29,120 nucleotides of DNA from assembly GCA_002316215.1 (NCBI GenBank), contig DCDB01000274.1, positions 1 through 29,120 of the forward strand, written 5' to 3'. This document shows, piece by piece, positions 1 through 8,725 of this stretch. This DNA comes from Lachnospiraceae bacterium UBA1066 (GTDB lineage: Bacteria > Bacillota > Clostridia > Lachnospirales > Lachnospiraceae). The position numbers and the translations under genes were made by a program. Under the pieces are notes generated by a model. It ran no database searches. It worked only from the letters and a program-made list of their open reading frames with translations, and was not told the DNA's origin. The stretch's first letter is position 1. Every line of letters starts with the position of its first letter.

Positions 1-1656
1 ATATGTAAAATAAAGCGGCTGCGTTCCCTCTGGTACCTGAATGGATCCTGACAGTTCTGTCCAATCCTCAGATAGTTTATCAACCGGTAAACATCCACAG
101 ATTTTGTCCGGTTCAGGATAGGGAACCGTTGAAACCAATATTTCTCCTTTAGGATGAGGAAGGCATGTGACATCCAGTTTTTTCTTCATATCAAGCTCTG
201 TTTTTTTCAAATCCAGTTCGGAAAAATCCTGATTTTGCATCCATGCATATGCTTCAAGCTGTTCCTTAGTAATCTCTTTCCCCGGCTGATAACTGCACTC
301 GCGAATTTTCAATAAGATATCTTTCTTATTTCCATCAAATTCAAAATACTTGAATCCGACAGCAGACTCATCCCGCATATTTGCAACATATTGCACCGGC
401 AGCTTTTCATCTGCCTCAATATTCTCCGCTGTAGGAATAAGGTCATCACAGTCTTGTGTCAGGAATGGATAATCCATCAAAAACAGCATCGGATTGCTCA
501 TTACATTTTTTCCGTATCTTGTCAGATGACAGCAGATTCTCGCCGGATAAATTCCTTCGCCGGAAAGAGCATTCTTATTCAGACCGCAGGATGTAACCTC
601 TGCCTGTTCAAATCGTCCGTCATCCTTGAGAAATATTTTCTCTGCACAAGCCTGTCTGCTGAACAAGGTACGATTTGTCTGACGATGATAGAACACGTAC
701 CACTGGCCGTTGCAGCACTCAATTCCTCCGTGTGTATTCCCGAGTGCCATCACAGCTTCCTGATCCGTCCTGCCATTCAGAAAAACATCTCCGATATCCA
801 CCAGCGTTCCGCAAAACTCAAAATCCCTGTCTGGCCTGTCACTTACCGCATAACACAGTTCATGGCTTCTGACGGAAGAATATATAAAGTAGTATTTACC
901 ATTGATATGTCTGATAGAACTTGCTTCAAAGAATTCATGTCCCTCATACTCTGTGCCTTCGCTGTTTCGAATGTCCGGCATCAATCGGGTCGGTTCTTTC
1001 CTTAAGGTCAGCATGTCATCCTCCAGAACCATAACCTGGCTTCCCTGCTTTTCAGACCCGGGATTATCCATTTCCTCCCGCCTCATAGGCGCATTCCCCG
1101 AATAAAGATAAATTGTACCATCATCATCCATAAAAATACCGGGATCAAACTGAAGGAAATCTCCTTCTGCAGATCCAAGTGCCGTACCATCTGCATGTTT
1201 TACAAAACCCAGGAAACTATATTCCCCTGCCGGCTGATCGCATACGGCTACAGCAATTTCCGGAAGATAATCCAGACAGTAATAGAGATAATATCTCCCA
1301 TCCTTTCCCTTCGTAACATCCGGAGCCCACTGGGCATGAATTCCTGCTTTATTCAGGGAATTCTTCCTCCGGACCGGTACTCCGAAACAAGGTTTTGGCT
1401 CTTTTACATTTTCCGGAATATTCTGATTACGCGGATCCTGCTCCTTTTTTAAGATGACGCCTTCATACCGCCAGTCAGTAAGATCGTCCACCGGAGCCGA
1501 CCAGGAAACATAATCGTTCAGACAAAATTCGGCCCCGTCAAATCTATCATGACTTCCATACAGATAGACTCTTCCATCAAAAACATGAGGCTCTCCATCC
1601 GGCACATATTCAAAGGATGGAAGATATGGATTAAAAACCTGTTTTTTTGCTATCAT
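1..1656 (-). CDS. GH43-family glycoside hydrolase, C-terminus cut by window edge
   Basis: Probable exo-acting arabinosidase or xylosidase of the GH43 five-bladed beta-propeller family; the substrate cannot be fixed from sequence. The 552 visible residues run from an ATG preceded by GAAAGGAAAG. No signal peptide is seen, so it is probably cytoplasmic and acts on imported oligosaccharides. Propeller markers are an early Asp in VPDGEPHVF (about residue 20), Asp in QWAPDV (about 113) and the likely acid Glu in GHEFFEASSIRH (about 244). After about residue 400 the sequence changes to a beta-rich segment (QYVANMRDESAVGFKYF) resembling the CBM6-like C-terminal module of such enzymes. It starts only 2 nt after the stop of the upstream GH43 gene, so the two are translationally linked. 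The true stop lies outside the window. Confidence in family is high, in substrate low. Confidence 0.88.
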   Translation of the reverse strand, partial: MIAKKQVFNPYLPSFEYVPDGEPHVFDGRVYLYGSHDRFDGAEFCLNDYVSWSAPVDDLTDWRYEGVILKKEQDPRNQNIPENVKEPKPCFGVPVRRKNSLNKAGIHAQWAPDVTKGKDGRYYLYYCLDYLPEIAVAVCDQPAGEYSFLGFVKHADGTALGSAEGDFLQFDPGIFMDDDGTIYLYSGNAPMRREEMDNPGSEKQGSQVMVLEDDMLTLRKEPTRLMPDIRNSEGTEYEGHEFFEASSIRHINGKYYFIYSSVRSHELCYAVSDRPDRDFEFCGTLVDIGDVFLNGRTDQEAVMALGNTHGGIECCNGQWYVFYHRQTNRTLFSRQACAEKIFLKDDGRFEQAEVTSCGLNKNALSGEGIYPARICCHLTRYGKNVMSNPMLFLMDYPFLTQDCDDLIPTAENIEADEKLPVQYVANMRDESAVGFKYFEFDGNKKDILLKIRECSYQPGKEITKEQLEAYAWMQNQDFSELDLKKTELDMKKKLDVTCLPHPKGEILVSTVPYPEPDKICGCLPVDKLSEDWTELSGSIQVPEGTQPLYFTY

Positions 1657-1658
1657 AG

Positions 1659-2528
1659 TCAGCTTTCCTTTCGTAATTCATCTAAGTAAAGAAATACCGG
1701 TCTTTCATTGGGTGTATCGTTTGGCGCATGGACTGCAAGCCTCCTCCGCCCGTCTGTCCCTGTGAAGACCATGCCGTGACCGCTGTCCTTACAGATTATT
1801 TTATTAAGATGATGCCAATTTCCAAATAACTTTCCGCTGTCTGATTCCGCGATACCGACAGTGTAGCCGCCGGTACCCCAGCTTGAAAAAATCATCTGCA
1901 GCTTTCCGTCTTCCTTTCCTATAACAGAAGGTCCGTCGACAAAGAACAGCGGTTCATCAATTCCGAATTCAGTCTTGGCAAACGGAACAGGTCTCGCCCA
2001 GGGAGCATCTGAAGCTTTGAACAGTCTGACGGGTTCTCCTGTGAGTCCGGTAAAATCGGCACGGATCTGCATCGCCATCATAGAACCGGATAAGTCTTCC
2101 GGAAACCCATGGCTGAAGATCAGCCAGTATTTATCATCCTCTTTATATACAGTTCCGTCAATACAGGTCCAGTCCGCCGGTGTCACCCGTTCAGCGCCGG
2201 TCGGTGTAAAAGGGCCGAGCGGACTACCTGATTTAAGAAACATAATCCCCTTTTTCCGGTCCGCCGCACCGAATGTTGCCGTCAAATAAAATACGCCGTC
2301 TTTGCAGATACACTCCGGTGCCCAATAGCATTCATCGGCCCAGAATCCATCCGGTCTGTGAAATACTTCATAAGGACCTTCCCAAAGATTCAGATCCGCA
2401 CTCACATATGCATCAAAACCGTCTGCCTTTCCCCATACACTAGTATTTCTCGTTCCGTACAGATAGTATTTTCCCTGATGTACAAGAACATATGGATCCC
2501 TGATCGGGATATCGCCTGTTTTCAACAT
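1659..2528 (-). CDS. GH43-family glycoside hydrolase (arabinosidase/xylosidase-like)
   Basis: Compact 289-residue GH43-type beta-propeller enzyme without signal peptide, expected to cleave arabinose- or xylose-containing oligosaccharides in the cytoplasm. The N-terminus has the blade-I motif IRDPYVLV with Asp11. WAPE follows at about residues 69-72, IDGTVYKEDDKYWLIF has Asp124, and a VDGPSV segment (Asp200) sits where many members carry [ET]DGPF. GHGMVFTGTDG near the C-terminus fits the conserved His region of this subgroup. The start is supported by AGGAGAG 6 nt upstream of the ATG. It is the first gene of a two-gene unit: its TGA is 2 nt from the start of the next GH43 gene. No upstream regulator or operator was recognised. 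Family assignment is by motif reading; specificity is unknown. Confidence 0.88.
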   Translation of the reverse strand: MLKTGDIPIRDPYVLVHQGKYYLYGTRNTSVWGKADGFDAYVSADLNLWEGPYEVFHRPDGFWADECYWAPECICKDGVFYLTATFGAADRKKGIMFLKSGSPLGPFTPTGAERVTPADWTCIDGTVYKEDDKYWLIFSHGFPEDLSGSMMAMQIRADFTGLTGEPVRLFKASDAPWARPVPFAKTEFGIDEPLFFVDGPSVIGKEDGKLQMIFSSWGTGGYTVGIAESDSGKLFGNWHHLNKIICKDSGHGMVFTGTDGRRRLAVHAPNDTPNERPVFLYLDELRKES

Positions 2529-2656
2529 ATTTTCTCTCCTATTTCATGTCATTTTTAGAAGTGCGCTTATCCGCAGATTTTCCCTGCTTATACTCCTGTT
2601 TCATACTCTGTCTTCATTATTATTCGTTTATTTATAATAGCAGGCAGATTTTTCTA

Positions 2657-2830
2657 TTACCATAGTCTTTTTTGTCTTGTATCCGACTTTTTTTCGCTCA
2701 GTAAATAACAGGAAAGGATGCTCTTCAGATTCAGGCGATCCCCCTCGCTCGTCACAAAATACACCTCGCCTGCGCATGCTTTCACTGCATTCAAAAAAGA
2801 AATAGTATCAGCATCCGATTTAAGTTTCAT
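2657..2830 (-). CDS. Small HPr-fold-like protein
   Basis: 57-residue protein starting at an ATG with an excellent AAGGAGAAAAAAG ribosome site; a longer in-frame start nine codons upstream lacks one and was rejected. The pattern SFLNAVKACAGEVYFVTSEGD followed within a few residues by LNLKSILS resembles the second half of HPr-like proteins: a helix, then a strand with Gly-Asp, then a [DN]-x-KSxL helix. These small clostridial proteins are related to the phosphocarrier fold. No active-site His is present, so it cannot act as a normal PTS phosphocarrier. The C-terminal tail (SEKKSDTRQKRLW) is basic and probably unstructured. Function is unknown; a regulatory or degenerate HPr is inference. Confidence 0.6.
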   Translation of the reverse strand: MKLKSDADTISFLNAVKACAGEVYFVTSEGDRLNLKSILSCYLLSEKKSDTRQKRLW

Positions 2831-2886
2831 CTTTTTTCTCCTTGCAGGCAAAGACACGTTCTGCCTTGTTAAACTACTTCATATGC

Positions 2887-2949
2887 CAATTTGATTGTAG
2901 CAGAGACGGCTTTTCCATGGATATCTGTAATTCGTGATTTATTACAGCG
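2887..2949. repeat. Dispersed ~62-bp repeat, copy A (with internal hairpin)
   Basis: This segment is almost identical to 9477-9539, with a handful of substitutions and no indels seen by eye. It contains an inverted repeat, CTGTAAT-N9-ATTACAG, that can form a 7-bp hairpin. It lies just downstream of the MazG-like gene and upstream of the HPr-like gene (minus-strand order). It is not followed by a T-run on either strand, so a simple terminator role is unlikely. It could be a small non-autonomous repeat or a structured RNA element. Confidence 0.7.
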
Positions 2950-2961
2950 ATTTGTTCTTCT

Positions 2962-3300
2962 TTAAAAATCAAGTTCTGTGTACTTTTTACTGGAGCCATA
3001 TGCCTTGTCAACGGGATATTTCTCAGCATTGAGTTTTAACTTCTCTTCTACGATTTCATCAAGATCCAGCCCGCAGGCGTCCGCCATCAGTACGCAGTAA
3101 TTCATAACGTCCGCCAATTCCTCTCTGATTTTTTCCATATGTGAATCGGCACTGGTGTCCGAACCGCTCCACTGGAAGACTTCCAGTAATTCTGCGGCTT
3201 CCAGACTAATAGAAATTGCCAGGTCTTTTGGATTATGGAACTGCTTCCAATTACGTTCATCACGGAAGAAAATAATATCCTGTATCGTTTTAGATTTCAT
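2962..3300 (-). CDS. MazG-like nucleotide pyrophosphohydrolase
   Basis: 112-residue all-alpha NTP pyrophosphohydrolase of the MazG/RS21-C6 (dCTPase-like) superfamily. Such enzymes hydrolyse non-canonical or surplus (d)NTPs to monophosphate plus pyrophosphate, coordinating Mg2+ with an ExxE...ExxD set. Here these are Glu34-xx-Glu37 in SLEAAELLEVFQW and Glu61-xx-Asp64 in REELADVMNY. The following helix (LMADACGLDLDEIVEEKLKLNAEKYP) is typical of the family, and the length matches single-domain members. The start at MKSKTIQ is chosen because AGAGGA lies just upstream; an in-frame start at 3369 exists but has only a weak site and would add 23 atypical residues. Probably monocistronic. Substrate is unknown. 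Confidence 0.88.
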   Translation of the reverse strand: MKSKTIQDIIFFRDERNWKQFHNPKDLAISISLEAAELLEVFQWSGSDTSADSHMEKIREELADVMNYCVLMADACGLDLDEIVEEKLKLNAEKYPVDKAYGSSKKYTELDF

Positions 3301-3545
3301 GATAGGATTCCTCTGATCATATTTATAAACTTCGGGTTCATTCTGAAATCCGGGAAGCGTTTCCATCATATGCTTTCCGATTAATTGTGATTACTAAAAC
3401 TGAAAAAACATCGTAAAATGGAAGCTTGTATTTATCATAAGTAACCTGACGGCATGGAGCGCTGCACCGGAAAGCCCATACTTTCCCTATGTATAAAAAA
3501 AGCAGTTTTTATCGAAGCCGGTTTACCGGAAACAGTGATCCGCAT

Positions 3546-3974
3546 TCACTTGCTAATAAGAAACAACCCGAACATGCACACCAATATACCGATGATTTTT
3601 GTCATACTTATGGATTCGTGATATGCGAAAACACCTATAAGAATTAAGCATACTGCCAAAATAACACTATAAACGAGTTGACCGCTGCTGACATTCCACC
3701 CAGCCTTATACATGTAAATTGAACCGGCCTCCAGCCCAACAACTGCCAGACCGAGGATAAAACTGCTCCAGTTGAGATTTCGATATTCGTGCAGTAAATT
3801 TCCTCCGCGGTTAAGTAAAAAATAGAGTACTATAGAAAAAAACGCACCGACGATATAGGTTACAGATAGAGCGGCAAATGGATTGATACCGGACGGGGTT
3901 TCCTTAGAGCAAATGTTATAAATTACATTTGAAAGGACAATTAGTACAATGGGCCAAATTAAAGAAGAACTCAT
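3546..3974 (-). CDS. EamA/DMT-superfamily small membrane protein
   Basis: 142-residue integral membrane protein with about five hydrophobic segments (roughly residues 5-20, 33-55, 70-88, 98-117, 123-140), half the length of a ten-helix EamA transporter. That makes it similar to single-repeat (SMR-like, dimer-forming) members of the drug/metabolite transporter superfamily. SGQLVYSVILAVCLILIGVFAYHESIS followed by KIIGILVCMFGLFLIS matches the usual end of the EamA domain, including the Glu before helix 5. The start has CAGGAGTAAATT immediately upstream. Exported compound and direction are unknown. It is separated from neighbours by more than 170 bp on the downstream side and appears to be its own unit. 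Confidence 0.8.
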   Translation of the reverse strand: MSSSLIWPIVLIVLSNVIYNICSKETPSGINPFAALSVTYIVGAFFSIVLYFLLNRGGNLLHEYRNLNWSSFILGLAVVGLEAGSIYMYKAGWNVSSGQLVYSVILAVCLILIGVFAYHESISMTKIIGILVCMFGLFLISK

Positions 3975-4547
3975 AATTTACTCCTGAAACCGGGCTAAAA
4001 TTAAAAAACAGCCAGTTTAGCCTGACTGCCGGTAGGTGCTCACCCGAATTTTTGTTATTGTAACAAAGCCTTTGATAATTTGCAAGATTTTTGCTATCGC
4101 AATTTGAACGGAGTATCGGTAAACCATCCGGTTTCCGGAAGACGGCATAGCACTCTTGTCCGCAAAATACCTTTGTTCCGATTCCGACAAATCATTGGTA
4201 CAAACTGACGACACTTAGTGCCGATACCTGACAAGATTCTTCTTATGCCCGGGAATACATATTCCACAATAATTTCGGCCTTTGCTCATAATCATATCCC
4301 ATACCTGAAATATCATTCCTTGCTGATTAAATGAATTGCATTTTGTTTTTGGCGCATCGAAGAGTATGGTATTTTCAGACTCTTTTTGTATCAATTCCGT
4401 CATGTCATCATACATAGTTAAAGCGACCCGTAGCACTGAACTGCCGGCACATGGCCAAAAACTCACGGCCTTGACAGCCTCCGGCACCCGGATTCCGTGC
4501 GCTTTCAGTGTATCTCAGACAGCAAGTGCCTGATATCATTCGCGCAG
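3975..4547. other. Intergenic stretch without a confident gene
   Basis: Two short minus-strand open frames (4017-4214 and 4215-4487) can be read here, but neither has a ribosome site nor a recognisable domain. They may be chance frames or the remains of a decayed gene. I see no RNA gene in this stretch. Confidence 0.5.
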
Positions 4548-4582
4548 AAAAAGCTCCTGCAGGCATATGAGCCTGCAGGAGC
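4548..4582 (-). terminator. Rho-independent terminator of the GH16 gene
   Basis: On the minus strand a perfect 12-bp stem, GCTCCTGCAGGC / GCCTGCAGGAGC, with a 6-nt loop is followed directly by TTTTT. It lies about 35 bp after the stop codon of the GH16 surface protein. Confidence 0.93.
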
Positions 4583-4617
4583 CTCGCGATTCCGGTTTCT
4601 GATTTCAATTTCTGCTT

Positions 4618-7600
4618 TCAATTAGAACTTTTTTTCGGATTCGTCTTTTTGCGCTTTCTTAGAACCGCTGCAAACAATACAATTCCAGCTGCAAATGACA
4701 TTATCATAAGCCACAGACTTGAATCCGAAGAATCTCCTGTCTTCGGTCCGTTCGTATGCTGACCGGTCGTGCCTCCGCCTGTCGAAGTCGAATTTGCTGC
4801 ATTCACCGTCTTTGCCGATGTCGGATTTGCTGCATTCGCCGTCTTCGGCGATGTCGTAATCGTGCTCGTTGTTTTAGATGAGCCTGTACTACTCGTTATA
4901 GAACTCATTGCAGAACTCGTTGTAGAAGTTGTTGCAGAACTTGTTGCAGAACTTGTTGCAGAACTCGTTGTAGAACTCGTCTCGGACTTCTCGTCGGTCA
5001 TCATCACCTTCTGGATTGCATTCTCAAGATCCGTCGCTGTCGATCCGGCCACAACTGCATTCACGGTAAATGTCACCGGTGCTGCCAGTTCATAACCGTT
5101 CGGTGCGGTTATTTCAACAAGTACATAAGTCTTTCCGGCTACCAGCACTCCCGAAATCAGCCTGGCTTCCTTTGCCGACGACGTCCAGTCCGTAACCACG
5201 GTCTTGCCGTCCGTATCCGTGATGCGAAGTACTGCGCCCCCGAGCAAGTTTCCGTCGGTATCCGTCTTCGAAACGCTTACCTGCGTCGACGTCTCCGATC
5301 CTGTGGAGGTATCGTCGCTGTTATTTGTCATCAGCGTCGTCCCTGTTCCGCCGGTTCCTGCCGTATCGATCAGCGTCAGCGCCACATCCCGGTACAGGAA
5401 GTTCAGATCTCCATCTGCTGCGCTTCCGCCAAAGCCAAAGACTATACGTACGTTTGGAAGGCTCACCCCTGCTGTAAATGTTTTCGTATAACTGCAGAAG
5501 CCGTTTGTGTCCGCATTTGCACTGTCATAGTGCAGCGTAGTCGGACCGTCTCCGAACACCGTCCAGCTTCCTCCATTCTCCTGTACGATATAGGCAAAAC
5601 TGTTGTTGGATGTGCCTCCCATCTTATACTGGAAAGAGAGTTGGTACTGTTTATCCGCCGTCAGGGCGAAGTCACTGCTGACGATCTGCGGTGCGTACCA
5701 CGCAGTACCACTGCTGATTCCGTTCAGGCTGAATATCCCGTCTGTGCTGGCAACCGAAAGCGTTTCTCCGGAGCCGCTGTCCCCGCTCCAGGTCGTCCCG
5801 GCATCTACCGGAGTCTGATCCACCTTCGGTACCAGACTGGCTTCCTTCAGAGTCACATTGTCTGCCTGCACGCTGCTGCCGTCTCCGAAGGTCAGCACCA
5901 GCGCCGCATTTGCAACCGGTTCCGTCAGTTCAAAGTTCCATGTGTAGTTTTTTACACCGTCCGCCGCGCTGTAAACGGCAGTTCCGGAAGAGACCTTAGC
6001 GCCAAGCTTCTCCTCTGTTCCGTTCACATCTACCTTGTAAATGGCGGCTTCCACGCTCGTATCTGCGCAGGCGTAAAGATCAAAGTTGAAAGTGTACTGA
6101 TCCGCCGGCATATTGAGATCCGGCTGCCAGATCTGAGGACGGCTGCCTGCTGGTGCCGAAATCTGTGCCCGGCGCTCATAATACTTGATGCCGCCCGGAA
6201 CCTGTTCATAATTTGATACAGACGCTACATCAACGACCTGAATATCCGTATCGGCCGCTTTCTCGGTTGTATAACGCGGGATGCTGACGGTTGTCTGCGC
6301 GCCTGCGCTCCAGTATCCAAAATGTCCGGTTCCCTCGTCAAATGTCCCGTTATAGATCAGGTTGCCGTCTGCCTGTGCTTCCTTCTCTTTTTCCTGATTG
6401 ATCAGAGCCGGATCCACAATTTCCGCCCGGACATTTCCGATATAGACATTGCCGCTGCCTTTTGCACCAAGGTTAAACTCAATGCGGCAATTGTCAAATG
6501 TGTCAGTCTGATCCACCAGGAAGGAATAATGCGTCGATGCCGACTGCAGTTCAAAAGCTTTCAGACCGTAAGTACTCCAGCCTTTCCACTCTTTGGAATC
6601 ACAGTTGACACTCTTCCCGATCAGTGCGCCGTCCGCATAAGCATCAAATGAGATCTGGTAGAGATATCCGGCCTCTGCATTGTAATGGCCGATCAGCTGC
6701 ACCGAATAATCCTGCGAGCCGGGCGTTGTGACAGTGACCTTCTCCCAGTATTTGCCGTCCGAGCCGGTTACTGTGGAAGCCGCCGCGTCTTTCGCATCAC
6801 TCTGGTAACTCAGATACCATTTCGCCGGGTCTGCGGTGCCGGCTTTCTCCAGCGCATTCACATTGCCGTCGGCAACATCATTTACAAGGTTGGTGTCTGT
6901 CATATCCGCAGTCTGATTGATGCCCGCATAAGACTTCCAGTCGCTCTTTCTGTCGCCGGAACCGGTTCTGACCACCTGCGCCGTATATCCTGCTGTTTTC
7001 TGGAACACGCGCACATAGTCCACGTACATATTCATGCTTCCCTGGAATGTCGCGGCATTCACTGTACCGCCAAACTGCCCGCTGTCCACCGCAAGATTCA
7101 GGATCATGTAGAAGGGCTGGTCAAACGGCGCATCGAAGGAAAGAGAGTCGGTTGCACCGGCAAAACTGCCTTCCCAGTCGGAGATCGTGTTGACTGCCGT
7201 GCCGTCATAGTACCATGTGATTTTTCCCGGCTGCCAGTCGACCGCATAAGTGTGGAACTTAGTATAATCCGCGCCAAGCGTGACATAACCGCTGCCCTTG
7301 TAGACGTGATCCGGCTTTCCCCAGTGAAGCGTTCCGCATGCAGTATTGTGCTTCCCTTCTGTAAATGCACCGCAGGTTTCCATGGCGTCGATCTCTCCGG
7401 ATACCGGCCACCCGCCGTAGATATCCGTTGTTTCAGGCAGCATCCAGAATGCCGGCCAGGCTCCTTTGGTTGCCGGAAGCGCTATCCTTGCCTCCACGTA
7501 TCCGTATGTTGTGGTAAATAATGCTTCCGTGTCTTTCGTTGTACGGATTCTTGCAGAGGTATAATTCTTTGAGTTCTCCGTTCCGTAAACATATCCTGAA

Positions 7601-8532
7601 GCCTCTGATTTTGCAGTTATGCGCAGAAGACCGTCGTTCTGACTGTCATTGTTCAGATCTTCATTCACACCGATGTTCGCAGAATTCGCCGTATAGCTTT
7701 CCAGCTCCCGGTTGCCCCAGCCCGGATTACCTGCTTCCGTAGTACCGTCTCCAAGCTGATAAGCCCATTTGGAGAGGTCAAGCCCCGTAGCAGTATCCGT
7801 CTGGTCTGTTCCGTAATTTCCGTCAAATTCGTCCGACCAGATCAGATCATATCCTGCTTTTGTTTTTCCCGGATCTGCTGTATCTCCCGTCGTATCGCTG
7901 AAATCATATTCCGGGCCGACCGAAGTATCTGTTGTGCCGCCGCCTGAACTGACCGGCTGAATCACCAGATTCTCAATTGTGACTGTACCGGACAGATCAG
8001 CGGCTTCACTTCCCGTTCTGCCAAATGCAATATAAAAAATATTGTTGCCCGGCGTTCCCGCTTCTGTCGTCTTCGCATACTGATACTGCGTGTCCGCCGT
8101 CAGTGTCACTGTCTCCGCGATCAGGCCGGTGTCATCCAGTTTGACAAAGATATTCTTATCAACGGTCGAAGTAATGTTAAAGGAAACCTGATATTGCGTG
8201 CCGGCAGTAAGCCCCAGGTTCTTCACCATATACTGGAGTGCCCATTCATTACTGCCGCCGGTTCCAAAATTGCTGACCGTAATGACTTCCTGTGCCGCAT
8301 TGGCCGCAGTGCCATAAGCTGCCTGACTTCCGCCCCAGTCCGTTCCGACATAAAGTTCTTTGTCGGTTGATGTGCTTTGTAGGTCAATGTAGTCTGTCCC
8401 AGTCACTTCTGCCGGGGCCGCCTGGACGGTCAGCCCCCCTGCCGGCGCCAGCGAAAAAATCATTGCCAGAATCAGTACTGCAGTGATAACCTTTTGGAGT
8501 CTGTATTTCTGCTGCAAAAAAAAAGTATTCAT
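4618..8532 (-). CDS. Wall-anchored multimodular GH16 beta-glucanase
   Basis: 1304-residue secreted enzyme, probably an endo-beta-1,3(-1,4)-glucanase (laminarinase or lichenase type). Signal peptide ends near LTVQA-AP (about 38). Residues about 45-195 form a CBM4/9-like jelly roll. The GH16 domain spans about 227-525, with catalytic GEIDAME giving nucleophile Glu380 and acid/base Glu385. Further beta-sandwich, CBM-like segments cover about 560-715, 730-905 and 915-1065. A prealbumin/SpaA-like domain (VSVSKTDTDGNLLGGAVL, ending VEITAPNGYEL) follows at about 1090-1175, then a Ser/Thr linker with repeated TSSA units. The sorting signal is GPKTG (1262-1266), a hydrophobic helix and RKRKK. The motif departs from LPxTG. 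The start has GGAAGGAGAAGT upstream. It is monocistronic with its own terminator. Confidence 0.93.
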   Translation of the reverse strand: MNTFFLQQKYRLQKVITAVLILAMIFSLAPAGGLTVQAAPAEVTGTDYIDLQSTSTDKELYVGTDWGGSQAAYGTAANAAQEVITVSNFGTGGSNEWALQYMVKNLGLTAGTQYQVSFNITSTVDKNIFVKLDDTGLIAETVTLTADTQYQYAKTTEAGTPGNNIFYIAFGRTGSEAADLSGTVTIENLVIQPVSSGGGTTDTSVGPEYDFSDTTGDTADPGKTKAGYDLIWSDEFDGNYGTDQTDTATGLDLSKWAYQLGDGTTEAGNPGWGNRELESYTANSANIGVNEDLNNDSQNDGLLRITAKSEASGYVYGTENSKNYTSARIRTTKDTEALFTTTYGYVEARIALPATKGAWPAFWMLPETTDIYGGWPVSGEIDAMETCGAFTEGKHNTACGTLHWGKPDHVYKGSGYVTLGADYTKFHTYAVDWQPGKITWYYDGTAVNTISDWEGSFAGATDSLSFDAPFDQPFYMILNLAVDSGQFGGTVNAATFQGSMNMYVDYVRVFQKTAGYTAQVVRTGSGDRKSDWKSYAGINQTADMTDTNLVNDVADGNVNALEKAGTADPAKWYLSYQSDAKDAAASTVTGSDGKYWEKVTVTTPGSQDYSVQLIGHYNAEAGYLYQISFDAYADGALIGKSVNCDSKEWKGWSTYGLKAFELQSASTHYSFLVDQTDTFDNCRIEFNLGAKGSGNVYIGNVRAEIVDPALINQEKEKEAQADGNLIYNGTFDEGTGHFGYWSAGAQTTVSIPRYTTEKAADTDIQVVDVASVSNYEQVPGGIKYYERRAQISAPAGSRPQIWQPDLNMPADQYTFNFDLYACADTSVEAAIYKVDVNGTEEKLGAKVSSGTAVYSAADGVKNYTWNFELTEPVANAALVLTFGDGSSVQADNVTLKEASLVPKVDQTPVDAGTTWSGDSGSGETLSVASTDGIFSLNGISSGTAWYAPQIVSSDFALTADKQYQLSFQYKMGGTSNNSFAYIVQENGGSWTVFGDGPTTLHYDSANADTNGFCSYTKTFTAGVSLPNVRIVFGFGGSAADGDLNFLYRDVALTLIDTAGTGGTGTTLMTNNSDDTSTGSETSTQVSVSKTDTDGNLLGGAVLRITDTDGKTVVTDWTSSAKEARLISGVLVAGKTYVLVEITAPNGYELAAPVTFTVNAVVAGSTATDLENAIQKVMMTDEKSETSSTTSSATSSATSSATTSTTSSAMSSITSSTGSSKTTSTITTSPKTANAANPTSAKTVNAANSTSTGGGTTGQHTNGPKTGDSSDSSLWLMIMSFAAGIVLFAAVLRKRKKTNPKKSSN

Positions 8533-8545
8533 ACTTCTCCTTCCC

Positions 8546-8562
8546 GCCGCATTTTATGCGGC
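8546..8562 (-). promoter_or_regulatory. 5'-UTR stem-loop of the GH16 gene
   Basis: A perfect 7-bp inverted repeat, GCCGCAT-N3-ATGCGGC, ends a few bases upstream of the GGAAGGAG ribosome site. In the mRNA it would form a short GC-rich hairpin that could protect the 5' end or tune initiation. Effect not testable from sequence. Confidence 0.45.
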
Positions 8563-8671
8563 ACCTTTGATGGTATTATCGTAATAAATATTCGTAAAGC
8601 AGGAAATACGCCAGTTTTTTTTCTGGTGTGATTTTTACATTTCCAGACAAAGAACCGGCAATATATGTCCA

Positions 8672-8709
8672 TAAAAATACTGTGTAAAAGGACATAATCC
8701 TTTACACAG
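8672..8709 (-). terminator. Terminator-like hairpin downstream of the 8726 reading frame
   Basis: On the minus strand CTGTGTAAAGGA-N5-TCCTTTTACACAG forms a stem of about 12 bp with a bulged base, directly followed by TATTTTTAT. It sits 17 bp after a minus-strand stop at 8726, which suggests a transcript ends here. Confidence 0.72.
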
Positions 8710-8725
8710 CATTTTGGTGTTATTT

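Noticed and set aside
391..1005. 204-codon plus-strand frame at the left edge
   Set aside because: Antisense to the GH43 gene, whose minus frame is open over the full 1656 bp and carries family motifs.
3518..3529. CCGGTTTACCGG palindrome after the membrane protein gene as a terminator
   Set aside because: The stem is only 5 bp with a 2-nt loop, and the nearest T-run is too far away.
4017..4487. Two minus-strand frames between the membrane protein and the GH16 terminator
   Set aside because: No ribosome sites, no recognisable domain and odd composition; listed only as an intergenic stretch.
6685..7521. Long plus-strand frame inside the GH16 gene
   Set aside because: Antisense shadow of a strongly supported gene; no ribosome site and no domain.
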